A stretch of 64,000 nucleotides of DNA from Phycisphaeraceae bacterium (lineage in GTDB: Bacteria; Planctomycetota; Phycisphaerae; Phycisphaerales; Phycisphaeraceae), in NCBI GenBank assembly GCA_040222855.1, contig JAVKCD010000025.1:744001-808000 (forward strand). The letters run 5' to 3'. Under the pieces are notes generated by a model. The model saw only the letters and a program-made list of their open reading frames with translations. It searched no databases and was not told where the DNA came from. The stretch's first letter is position 1. The number at the start of each line of letters is the position of its first letter. Below are positions 44,410 to 51,927 of the stretch, piece by piece. A program made the translations under genes and the position numbers.

Positions 44410-45495
44410 ATGACGCCACCCCTCTCCCGCAGAACCTTCCTCGCCGGATCCACCGCCGCCGCCGCCGCCCTCCTCACCGGCTGCGACCCCATCACACCCC
44501 CCACACCACCACCCAACACCTCCGGCACCACCAACCCCTCTAAAACCAACTCGCTAGATGCGGGGGCGGGGTTCTCCTTCTTGCACCTCACCGACATGCA
44601 CGTCGCCCGACGCCGAAAAGGCCACCTCGGCTACCAGACCTGCATCAACGAAGTCAGCAACCTCACCCCCAAACCCGCCTTCGCCCTCATGGGCGGAGAC
44701 CTCGCCTTCGACGGCCTCTACAACGCCAAGTCCGAGTTCATCGACCAGATTCGCCTCTACAAAGACGCCTCCGACCAGCTCCCCTTCCCCTACCACAACT
44801 GCATGGGCAACCACGACATCCTCGGCTGGGACCGCAACCGCAAAGTCCAACCCTCCGACCCCGACTACGGCAAAAAATGCATCATGGACCGCCTCGAATG
44901 GGAGAAGCCCTTCTACTCCTTCGACCACCAGGGCTGGCACTTCACCATCCTCGACTGCATCCACCCCATCACCGCCGACCACGGCCAGTCCTGGGAACCC
45001 CGCATCGACGACGCCCAACTCCAATGGCTCGCCCACGACCTCGGCCGCGCCGCCGACAAACCCAAAGTCGTCATGACCCACATCGCCCTCTTCTGCAACA
45101 TCGGCCAGCAGAACGCCGACCCCAACGCCAAAGCCATGTCTGGCATGGTCATCCAGAACAACCGCGACCTCCGACACATCCTCGAACGACACAACGTCAC
45201 CGCCGTCCTCCAGGGACACTCCCACCGCGCTGAGGTCTACCAGTTCAACAACATCTGGTACATCACCTCACCCGCCGTCTCCGGCGCCTGGTGGGCCGGC
45301 GACTTCAACGGCGGCGCCCCCGGCTACACCCTCCTGACCACCCATGGCCGCGACCTCCACTGGGACATGCGCTACTTCAACTGGACCCCACACCTCGAAC
45401 CCAACGATACCCTCGAAAAACAACGCCTCAAACAACGCCAGGACTTCCTCCAACAACAAGCCGACCTCGCTGCCAAAGAACGCACCCCCACCTGA
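44410..45495 (+). CDS. Tat-exported metallophosphoesterase lipoprotein
   Basis: The N-terminus has a twin-arginine motif SRRTFLAG (Arg7-Arg8), a hydrophobic Ala stretch and a lipobox LLTGC (Cys25), so it is predicted to be exported folded and then lipidated. The rest is a calcineurin-like phosphoesterase with LTDMHVARR, MGGDLAFDG, CMGNHD, MTHIAL and the metal-binding GHSHRAE, which together bind two metal ions. Substrate is unknown; phosphodiesters or cell-surface phosphates are possible. The length of 361 is normal. The start ATG at 44410 is preceded by a weak purine stretch (CGGAGA). Confidence 0.88.
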   Translation: MTPPLSRRTFLAGSTAAAAALLTGCDPITPPTPPPNTSGTTNPSKTNSLDAGAGFSFLHLTDMHVARRRKGHLGYQTCINEVSNLTPKPAFALMGGDLAFDGLYNAKSEFIDQIRLYKDASDQLPFPYHNCMGNHDILGWDRNRKVQPSDPDYGKKCIMDRLEWEKPFYSFDHQGWHFTILDCIHPITADHGQSWEPRIDDAQLQWLAHDLGRAADKPKVVMTHIALFCNIGQQNADPNAKAMSGMVIQNNRDLRHILERHNVTAVLQGHSHRAEVYQFNNIWYITSPAVSGAWWAGDFNGGAPGYTLLTTHGRDLHWDMRYFNWTPHLEPNDTLEKQRLKQRQDFLQQQADLAAKERTPT

Positions 45496-45526
45496 CCTTC
45501 ACTCGGGTGCCACATCTCCGCGTGCC

Positions 45527-45544
45527 ACGCACCTTCAGGTGCGT
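45527..45544. repeat. Perfect 8-bp palindrome
   Basis: ACGCACCT TC AGGTGCGT forms a perfect short hairpin just after the phosphoesterase gene. It could help end transcription, but no T-run follows. Confidence 0.6.
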
Positions 45545-45582
45545 ACCCACCCCACTCACACCACCTGACCCCACTCGGGTGC

Positions 45583-45619
45583 CACAGGGCAGTCCCGATG
45601 CACATCGGGATGCCCTGTG
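45583..45619. repeat. 17-bp inverted repeat with tight loop
   Basis: CACAGGGCA-G-TCCCGATG and CATCGGGA-TGCCCTGTG can pair over 17 bases with one bulged G and a 2-base spacer. No T-tract on either strand, so this is more like a dispersed palindromic element than a terminator. Confidence 0.65.
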
Positions 45620-45702
45620 CCCAACACCAAAATCTCCGCAGACCACCCACACCCATCCGCCACTCATCAACAACAAACACCCCTCGATACGAGCCTCAGG
45701 CG

Positions 45703-45730
45703 TCAAGCCTGGGGTCAAGCCTGGGGTCAA
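45703..45730. repeat. 12-bp tandem duplication
   Basis: TCAAGCCTGGGG repeats exactly twice (45703-45714, 45715-45726) followed by TCAA of a third unit. Confidence 0.75.
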
Positions 45731-45801
45731 ACCAATACCCAACCCGCCAAACCGAACCGCCTGATCACACCCACACCGCGTCCCCACCACACCATCTATA
45801 G

Positions 45802-45891
45802 AACCCCGCGTAGCTCGCGAAGCAGCGTGGCAAACCCTGCGTAGCTTGCGTAGCAGAGTTGCAAACCCTGCGTAGCTTGCGAAGCAGGGCC
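45802..45891. repeat. Three tandem copies of a 29-31 base repeat
   Basis: Units begin AACCC(C/T)GCGTAGC and continue (T/C)(T/C)GCG(A/T)AGCAG at 45802-45831, 45832-45862 and 45863-45891. The copies differ by a few bases. There are no spacers, so this is a minisatellite-like array and not CRISPR. Confidence 0.75.
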
Positions 45892-45901
45892 AAACACCCC
45901 A

Positions 45902-45941
45902 CCCAAGCATGACACGAGTCCCGAACTTGCTCCGGGAGCCC
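45902..45941. repeat. Dispersed intergenic repeat, copy 2
   Basis: Matches copy 1 at 44262-44305: both read CACGAGTCCCGAACTTGC in the centre with similar flanks. It also contains a partly palindromic GTCCCG ... CCGGGAG. Confidence 0.7.
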
Positions 45942-45997
45942 ATCCACTCGCCACCGCATCGCACGCAACAACCAACCCGAGCGTTAACCCCACCCAC

Positions 45998-46025
45998 AAA
46001 AAAAGCCAGCCCCGCAGGGCTGGCT
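45998..46025 (-). terminator. Rho-independent terminator of the first prepilin-like gene
   Basis: On the reverse strand AGCCAGCCC / GGGCTGGCT forms a perfect 9-bp stem with a 4-base loop, followed by seven T residues (six beyond the stem). It lies about 25 bases past the stop of the gene at 46050-47078. Confidence 0.9.
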
Positions 46026-46049
46026 CTCATCATCAAGATTAAGACAAGA

Positions 46050-47078
46050 TCAGTTATTGCCAGGATTCGCCGGGTTGAGATCAAACACACACTGACGATC
46101 ATTCGTAGTAGTGCCCCCGCCACGCTGACCACTAGCACTGGTCAGCACCGAGCGACGATCCCCCAAAGCATCCTGCGAATAAGTCAAACGCTCGAGTGTG
46201 TCATCCTCAGAATAAACAAGGCGCTCAGAACTCTGAGAAGCGCCCGGCACGCTGGTAGAACTGACATGACCATCAACCCAGGCGATCTGAACATCGCCAT
46301 TGTGACGTGCATCAGCAAAACCAGCCGCGGTTACCACAAAATCAGCGGTATCGAGAACGACATGCCCACCGTTCTCTTCGCCTTCAAAAGCGGGTACGTA
46401 ATCCGGATCATTGCCCTCAGGGTTCGCATTGAAGCTCAGTGTCGTCAGCAGCACATCCCCTGCAGAAGGAATATCTTCAAGCCTGGCAGGCCGCGTCTGA
46501 GGTGCATCCCACCGATTCAATGCTACTTTTTTCTTTGCCGAATCGGGGGCACCGACGAAATCCGTCGTCCCCGCGATCACATTCGAGCCAACGTAAACAT
46601 AGTTATAACCGTAGTGAATACGATTAAATCCTCGAAAGTTGGACGCGCCTGCATCGGCCGATGCCTGCGTACTTGAGTCGTAGTTCAGGTCAAGGAAGTC
46701 CGTGTTCGCCTGTCCCCACACAGGATCTGCGTAAACATCAAGCGTAGTAATGATGCCTAACTGAATCAGCCTGGTCGTCCAATACCACGCAATGGCATTA
46801 TCGTTGCTGAATCCAAAAGGATCGCTGGCTGTTCGCCCCTTCTGCCACAAAGGGAACTCCCCCTTGTTTCCTGTAGCATAAATATGCATCGCCTGACCAA
46901 TCGACCTCTGATTCGCCGACGACTGCATCACCCGCGCCGAGTTCCGCGCCGCCCCCAACGCCGGCAGCAGAATCCCAATCAGCAACGCAATGATCGAAAT
47001 CACCACCAGCAACTCAATCAGCGTAAACCCGCCCCGGCCACCACCCACGCCAGACACAACACGGTTCCTCGAATCCAT
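46050..47078 (-). CDS. Prepilin-type N-methylation protein with H-X9-DG motif (copy A)
   Basis: Using ATG 47078 (GGAG 11 bases upstream), the 342-residue protein starts with a short basic leader, then the prepilin cleavage/methylation signature [20 protein letters not shown] and a hydrophobic helix. The mature part is a globular pseudopilin-like domain that ends with the H-X9-DG motif ([15 protein letters not shown]). The leader is cut after Gly by a prepilin peptidase, as in type II secretion and type IV pilus subunits. This family is abundant in Planctomycetota and Lentisphaerota, with an unknown role, perhaps in carbohydrate uptake or secretion. It is paralogous to the next gene. The farther start at 47201 has no support. 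Confidence 0.88.
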   Translation of the reverse strand: MDSRNRVVSGVGGGRGGFTLIELLVVISIIALLIGILLPALGAARNSARVMQSSANQRSIGQAMHIYATGNKGEFPLWQKGRTASDPFGFSNDNAIAWYWTTRLIQLGIITTLDVYADPVWGQANTDFLDLNYDSSTQASADAGASNFRGFNRIHYGYNYVYVGSNVIAGTTDFVGAPDSAKKKVALNRWDAPQTRPARLEDIPSAGDVLLTTLSFNANPEGNDPDYVPAFEGEENGGHVVLDTADFVVTAAGFADARHNGDVQIAWVDGHVSSTSVPGASQSSERLVYSEDDTLERLTYSQDALGDRRSVLTSASGQRGGGTTTNDRQCVFDLNPANPGNN

Positions 47079-47276
47079 CGTGAAGACTCCAATAAGAGTT
47101 GAGGACCTGCACACCACACGCCAGCCCGTCTCCGGACCAACGCCGCGATGCCTTAGATCAACCAAATCAACGTGCGACCAAGTCGCCCAACAGCCGGTCA
47201 AAAAACGCAGACCTACCCCATTCTAGAACCCTCACGCCACGAGACAAGCCCGAAGCGGACCAAACCCCGAAACCAA

Positions 47277-48275
47277 TCAGTCACCTGGGTTGGACGGCCA
47301 GAGATCAAAAACATTCTGCGGCCCGTCGAAAGTGATCGTGGTCCCACCCCCACCACGCTGACCGCCAGTCCGAACGTTATTCGTCACGCGAGCATCACCC
47401 ATACCATCTGGCCCATAAACGATCGCATGGTTCGTCAAATCATCCTCTGCACCCGGCACCTGAATCCGGCTGACATGGCCGTCCGCCCACCCCAGAGCCA
47501 TTCCGCCGTTATGCCTGGCGTGTCCCAGACCAGCATGGGTCACGCCAGCACTCGGATAATCCAGAATGACATGTGCCCCAACTTCTTCGCCGTTATACGC
47601 CGCTGTACCCGATAGGCCAGGATCACGAACTGGAGCAGTGAGCATGACATCCGGTGCAGACCGTAGTGAGTCATACTTCGCTGGCTGATCGCCCGCGACA
47701 TCTGTTCGCTCAGGCACTTCCGAACCATCACAACTCGAATACCAAGACGAGATGTTCGAGCCCACCCAGACGTAATTGTAGCCAAAATGTATCTTGTTAA
47801 AAGATCGCTCCCAAAGCGGTGACTCACCGGCACTCAAACCCGTGGTGGATGCACTGCCGCGTTGGCCGCTGCTGGTGTTGACGAGAACCTTGGTCGTTAG
47901 ATTTTTATCGAGAAAATCCGTGTTCGCAGCAAACGTCGGGTCAGCATAAACATTCAAATCCTGAATGATCCCATCGGCAACCATCTTGGTCGTCCAGAAC
48001 CAGCGGACCGGATCGCTCCACATAACGTTCTCACCATTAGCGTCCGTATTCTCACTGAACTGCCAAAGCGGAAACGTCATGTCATTGGACGTCGCGTGAA
48101 TAAACATGCCCTGGACAATCGACCGCTGGTTCGCAGACGCCTGCCCGGTTCGCGCAGAATCCCGCGCCGCCCCCAACGCCGGCAACAAGATCCCAATCAA
48201 GAGCGCGATGATCGAAATCACCACCAGCAACTCGATCAACGTAAACCCGCCTCGCTTCACCACGTCGCGCTTCAT
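47277..48275 (-). CDS. Prepilin-type N-methylation protein with H-X9-DG motif (copy B)
   Basis: A paralogue of the gene downstream, of 332 residues from ATG 48275; TGGAGTC lies 8 bases before it, as in copy A. It has the prepilin signature [20 protein letters not shown] and the C-terminal motif ARHNGGMALGWADGH. The mature region resembles copy A in overall layout (FWTTKMVADGIIQDLNVYAD against [20 protein letters not shown]), though the middle is diverged. A TTG at 48293 is in frame but less likely. The pair probably arose by tandem duplication. Membrane-associated pseudopilin, exact function unknown. Confidence 0.88.
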   Translation of the reverse strand: MKRDVVKRGGFTLIELLVVISIIALLIGILLPALGAARDSARTGQASANQRSIVQGMFIHATSNDMTFPLWQFSENTDANGENVMWSDPVRWFWTTKMVADGIIQDLNVYADPTFAANTDFLDKNLTTKVLVNTSSGQRGSASTTGLSAGESPLWERSFNKIHFGYNYVWVGSNISSWYSSCDGSEVPERTDVAGDQPAKYDSLRSAPDVMLTAPVRDPGLSGTAAYNGEEVGAHVILDYPSAGVTHAGLGHARHNGGMALGWADGHVSRIQVPGAEDDLTNHAIVYGPDGMGDARVTNNVRTGGQRGGGGTTITFDGPQNVFDLWPSNPGD

Positions 48276-48293
48276 CGTCTTGACTCCATTCAA

Positions 48294-48647
48294 TTAAACA
48301 AAAACCGACGGCGGCCGCCGCCAAAACCTCAACATCCATCACAGCGCCTGCTGGCAACCCCCCGCTCACAGGGAATCGCCCGACTCAGACACACAACACA
48401 GGCCTCATAATTATGAAACTTCTACACCAGAGTGCAACCCCAAAACCACCCACACCTCAAAATAAATCCCCCAGGCCCAACACCACCCGCCAACCACCTA
48501 AACCCGATCCATGCGCACAAACGACCGCATCTCAACCCCCATCGGTCACGTTTGATTGACGACTTCGGCCCATTTTTGGGCCCAATCCCCAAAAACCACG
48601 CAAAGCAAAGCAGTTTTTAACCCCCTAATGCGGGGGGGGGGGGAATG
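48294..48647. other. Intergenic region with a G12 homopolymer
   Basis: About 350 bases between prepilin copy B and tRNA-Ala without a convincing ORF. It has a short GGCCC-ATTTTT-GGGCC inverted repeat near 48567-48582 and a run of twelve G (48634-48645) directly after the tRNA 3' end. The promoter of copy B is expected here; I could not fix its elements. Confidence 0.5.
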
Positions 48648-48720
48648 GAGCTGAGCGGGTTCGAACCGCTGACCCCCTGCTTGCAAAGCAGGTGCTCTCC
48701 CAACTGAGCTACAGCCCCTA
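48648..48720 (-). tRNA. tRNA-Ala (TGC)
   Basis: A 73-base cloverleaf on the reverse strand: acceptor GGGGCTG/CAGCTCC containing the G3-U70 wobble pair that identifies alanine tRNA, D-arm GCTCAGTTGGGAGAGC, anticodon stem CTGCT with loop TTTGCAA (anticodon TGC), T-arm GCGGTTCGAACCCGC and discriminator A. The 3' CCA is not clearly encoded. Confidence 0.96.
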
Positions 48721-48817
48721 GTTGTCGGCCACCAGTCTATCGGCCAGCGGGCTCCCCTTCATCCCACCCTTCACCCAAACCAACAAAACACGCCGCCACA
48801 CGCATCCCCCAATCAAC

Positions 48818-50080
48818 CTAACCCTTGCTCACCGTTAGGTTTGTGAGCTTCTCCACGCCCCCCGCCGCGATCTTGTCAAACCCCGAACCCAGCTCTCCGA
48901 TCGGGTCAGGCGGCAAAATCTCCACGATCTTCTCCCCCAGCTTCGCCTCGCCCGCCCGCACCTTCGCCTCGAACTTCTTGCACTCCTCCAGAAGCCGCTC
49001 CAGGATCTCTTCCTCCGGCACGTTCGCCACCTTCTGCCCCTGAACGTAAATGATGCCCCGACGGTCACCTGCGAAAATCGCGACGTCCGCACCCTCCGCC
49101 TCGCCCGGCCCGTTCACGATGCACCCCATCACCGCCACCTTGATCGGTAACTCGATCTCCGACTGCAACTTAGCCCGCACCTCCTGCACCATCGTGAACA
49201 GGTCCACCTGGATCCGCCCGCACGTCGGACACGCGATCAGGTCCACCCCCTTGCGCTCCCTAAGCTCCAGACAATAAAGCAGTTCCAGCGCATCCTCGAC
49301 CTCGAACACCGGATCATTCGCGTAGCTGATCCGCACCGTGTCCCCGATTCCCGACGCCAGCAGGTGCGCCAGCGGGGCGATCGACCGGATCGTCCCCGTC
49401 TCCTTCGGCCCCGCATGAGTCACGCCCAAGTGCAGCGGATGATCAAAACGCTTGGAAATCTCGGTATAAGCAGCAATTACAAGCGTCGGGTCCGGGCTCT
49501 TCGCCGAGATCGTCACATCATAAAAATCCCGCTCGTAGAAGATCTCCAGGTACTCCTCGAGCTTCGCAATCATGATCGCCAGGAAGTGCCCGTGCTTCTC
49601 CCCCGAGAACACGCCCCCTAACTCCTTCATCCGCTTCTGCTTATCACGACGCTCAATGATCGACCCCTCGTTCACCCCAATCCGGATCGGCAGCCCCCGC
49701 TCCTTGCACGCATCAATCACCTGCCCCACCTGCTCCCGATCCTGAATGTTCCCCGGATTCAGCCGGATCTTGTGCACCCCCGCCTCGATCGCCTCCAGCG
49801 CGCGCTGAAAATGAAAGTGCACATCCGCCACGATCGGCACCCGCACCTGCGGAATGATCTCCCGCAAAGCGTCCGTGTCCTTCTTCTCCGGAACCGCCAC
49901 CCGCACGATGTCCGCCCCCGCCGCTGCAAGACGGTTGATCTCCACGACACAGGTATCCACGTCCCACGTGTACCCCGCGGTCATCGTCTGTACCGAAACC
50001 GGAGCATCGCCCCCAACCTTCACAAAACCGACGCGGTCGTCGCCCAGCGTCACCTGACGGGTTTTTCTGCGGTGGATCAT
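48818..50080 (-). CDS. ispG: 4-hydroxy-3-methylbut-2-en-1-yl diphosphate synthase (IspG)
   Basis: IspG (GcpE) reductively converts MEcPP to HMBPP, the penultimate step of the MEP isoprenoid pathway, with a [4Fe-4S] cluster. The TIM-barrel part contains VPIVADVHFHFQRALEAI and KIRLNPGNI. The C-terminal domain supplies the cluster cysteines in CPTCGR and VMGCIVNGPGEA. ATG 50080 gives MIHRRKTRQVTLGD, the usual start; a 22-residue upstream extension to 50146 is unlikely. Length about 420 is typical. Dxr of the same pathway is 30 kb away. Confidence 0.95.
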   Translation of the reverse strand: MIHRRKTRQVTLGDDRVGFVKVGGDAPVSVQTMTAGYTWDVDTCVVEINRLAAAGADIVRVAVPEKKDTDALREIIPQVRVPIVADVHFHFQRALEAIEAGVHKIRLNPGNIQDREQVGQVIDACKERGLPIRIGVNEGSIIERRDKQKRMKELGGVFSGEKHGHFLAIMIAKLEEYLEIFYERDFYDVTISAKSPDPTLVIAAYTEISKRFDHPLHLGVTHAGPKETGTIRSIAPLAHLLASGIGDTVRISYANDPVFEVEDALELLYCLELRERKGVDLIACPTCGRIQVDLFTMVQEVRAKLQSEIELPIKVAVMGCIVNGPGEAEGADVAIFAGDRRGIIYVQGQKVANVPEEEILERLLEECKKFEAKVRAGEAKLGEKIVEILPPDPIGELGSGFDKIAAGGVEKLTNLTVSKG

Positions 50081-50214
50081 GCCGGGATTGTACTCGCCCC
50101 CCCGCATCCCGCGAGTCCTCCGCACCCCCACCCGCCCACAGCGCATCCATCGATCCCTCTGCGTGTTATCTTCCGGGGTGAATGGGGGGAAGACCGATTC
50201 TCTGGAGATCTCCC

Positions 50215-51255
50215 ATGGACCGACCCGAAATCTACCCGCTCCGCTTCCAGCCGATTTACAAGGAAAAAGTCTGGGGCGGGCGCACGCTCGAAAAACTCGG
50301 CCGCGACCTCCCCGGCGACGCGACCACCCAGATCGGCGAATCCTGGGAAATCACCGACCTCGACCAGACCTCCAGCTCCGGCGGGGGCGGCGACCCCGAG
50401 CACTCCGTCGTCGCCAACGGCCCGCTCATGGGCCAGCGGATCGATCAGGTCATCCGCGACTACGCCGACGAACTCATGGGCACCGTCGCCCCCAGCCCCG
50501 AGGGCGGGTTCCCACTGCTCATCAAGTTCCTCGACGCCCGCGAGAACCTCTCCCTCCAGGTCCACCCTTCGGAAGAGTACGCCTCGAAGCATCCCGAAGC
50601 GCACCTCAAGTCCGAAGCCTGGTACATCCTCGACGCCGAGCCCGGCGCACGGATCTACAAGGGCCTCGAAGAGGGCGTGACCGAGGAGCACCTGCGCAAG
50701 GCGATCGCCGCGGACTCAGTACGCGACATGCTCGTCGAAGTCCCCGTGAAAAAGGGCGACTGCCACTACCTGCCCTCGGGCACCTGTCACGCGCTCGGCG
50801 AGGGCGTGCTGGTCGCCGAGGTCCAGACGCCATCCGACACCACCTTCCGCGTCTACGACTGGGGCCGCCAGGGCCGGGCCCTGCACCTGGATCAGGCGAT
50901 GCAGTGCATCCACTTCGGCCCCGCCCAGGTTTCCGCGTATGAGCGCAAGGCCCCGCCGATCAAGTACGGCCAGGCCTCGACGGCGCGGCTGGTGACGTGC
51001 GAGCACTTCGGCATCGATCGTGTCTACGGCCCCACCGGCTTCGAGGACTCGCTCGCCGAGACCAACCCAACGATCTGGATGATCCTCGAAGGCTCCGGCC
51101 GCTTCGAGATCCCGGGCATGGAGACCTACCCCTTCGCCGCTGGCCAGACCTGGCTGATCCCCCCCTACCTCGGCGACGGCTGGGCCGTCCTCGAAGAAGG
51201 CTCGGTCTGGCTGGAAGTAACGTTCGGGAAGACGGAGCCGGTGAGGATGGCGTGA
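50215..51255 (+). CDS. manA: Mannose-6-phosphate isomerase (class I)
   Basis: ManA interconverts fructose-6-phosphate and mannose-6-phosphate with a zinc ion. The zinc and substrate residues are in SLQVHPSEEYA and the CHYLPSGTCHAL region, with the N-terminal PIYKEKVWGGRTLEKLG. The ATG at 50215 follows GGAG and gives a 346-residue protein; an ATG at 50182 lacks support. Mannose-6-phosphate leads to GDP-mannose, a precursor for polysaccharides such as the product of the operon at 30-42 kb, though the genes are not linked. Confidence 0.92.
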   Translation: MDRPEIYPLRFQPIYKEKVWGGRTLEKLGRDLPGDATTQIGESWEITDLDQTSSSGGGGDPEHSVVANGPLMGQRIDQVIRDYADELMGTVAPSPEGGFPLLIKFLDARENLSLQVHPSEEYASKHPEAHLKSEAWYILDAEPGARIYKGLEEGVTEEHLRKAIAADSVRDMLVEVPVKKGDCHYLPSGTCHALGEGVLVAEVQTPSDTTFRVYDWGRQGRALHLDQAMQCIHFGPAQVSAYERKAPPIKYGQASTARLVTCEHFGIDRVYGPTGFEDSLAETNPTIWMILEGSGRFEIPGMETYPFAAGQTWLIPPYLGDGWAVLEEGSVWLEVTFGKTEPVRMA

Positions 51256-51304
51256 ATGTATAACTGGAGCTTGAGCCTATGACGCGACACTTGGTACCCT
51301 TATC

Positions 51305-51925
51305 TTGTTCTTCGTTCTATGTGTGGTCATACCTCACGCAGCAGCATCACCTGATCCGCCCAAGTACGGAGACCCCGAGTACCAGACCCGGTGGGATCAG
51401 GCTGATGATGAGGAACGCGACCGGCTACGCCAGCAGAGTGTGAATGCATCGACCCGTGGCTGGCAGTTACTCATGCGCGGTGATCTCGATACAGCCATGC
51501 GACGTTTTAACCAGGCTTGGACACTCTGGGAAGAGAACCCTGAAGCGCTGTGGGGCATGGCCATCATCAGCTTTGAACACGGGAAGCTACTATCGGGCGA
51601 GGAGCAACAGTTGCCGGAGGCTCTCATTCAGTTTGATCAGTCGTTGGAGTTGATCCGGGAAGCTGCGGGGTACACATCAGAAGATGCGGGGCTGCTGGCA
51701 GACGCAGCATGGCTGCACGCTTCGGTTGGAGGTTTCCGAGCACACGCTGGCGAAAAAAACGGTCCCGAGCTGATGCAGCGGGCCGTTGATTATCTCCACG
51801 ATGCGCAAGACATTGATGATGAGCACCCTCGGATCCCCGATGTTCGAGCCTCGATCGACAAGTACTGCCAGGACATGGGTATTCCCATTCCCGAACCTAG
51901 TGAACAACAGGCTGTTCAAGAGTAG
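51305..51925 (+). CDS. Secreted TPR-like protein, possibly with a frameshifted signal peptide
   Basis: The frame encodes a hydrophobic stretch ILFFVLCVVIPHAAAS, a likely signal-peptide core and cleavage site, followed by a helical TPR-type domain (STRGWQLLMRGDLDTAMRRF, a typical A/B helix pair). No family is recognised beyond TPR. The only in-frame start is TTG 51305, which lacks the basic N-terminus of a signal peptide. A perfect ribosome site (TGGAGC) lies before ATG 51279 (MTRHLVPL), which is in another frame. One base gained or lost near 51298-51304 would join MTRHLVPL to the signal core, so a frameshift or sequencing error is likely. Predicted location is the periplasm or the outside. 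Confidence 0.65.
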   Translation: MFFVLCVVIPHAAASPDPPKYGDPEYQTRWDQADDEERDRLRQQSVNASTRGWQLLMRGDLDTAMRRFNQAWTLWEENPEALWGMAIISFEHGKLLSGEEQQLPEALIQFDQSLELIREAAGYTSEDAGLLADAAWLHASVGGFRAHAGEKNGPELMQRAVDYLHDAQDIDDEHPRIPDVRASIDKYCQDMGIPIPEPSEQQAVQE

Positions 51926-51927
51926 AT

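Larger units (their letters stand above)
45496..46049. repeat. Repeat-dense intergenic region
   Basis: This gap of 554 bases contains no convincing gene. It holds palindromes (45527-45544, 45583-45619), a duplicated 12-mer (45703-45730), a three-copy tandem array (45802-45891), a dispersed element (45902-45941) and a terminator (45998-46025). The string ACTCGGGTGCCACA occurs twice, at 45511 and at 45573. Codon-like frames through it are repetitive, not protein-like. Confidence 0.7.

Noticed and set aside
45802-45891. Tandem repeat that could look like a short CRISPR array
   Set aside because: The copies touch each other without spacers, differ in sequence, and no cas gene is near. It is a minisatellite-like array.
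47079-47201. Longer start of prepilin copy A at 47201
   Set aside because: The added residues carry no signal and ATG 47078 has a ribosome site matching that of copy B.
30682-48275. PEP-CTERM-type sorted proteins in this window
   Set aside because: No protein here ends with a PEP-like motif, a hydrophobic helix and an Arg-rich tail; the prepilin-like proteins have their hydrophobic segment at the N-terminus.
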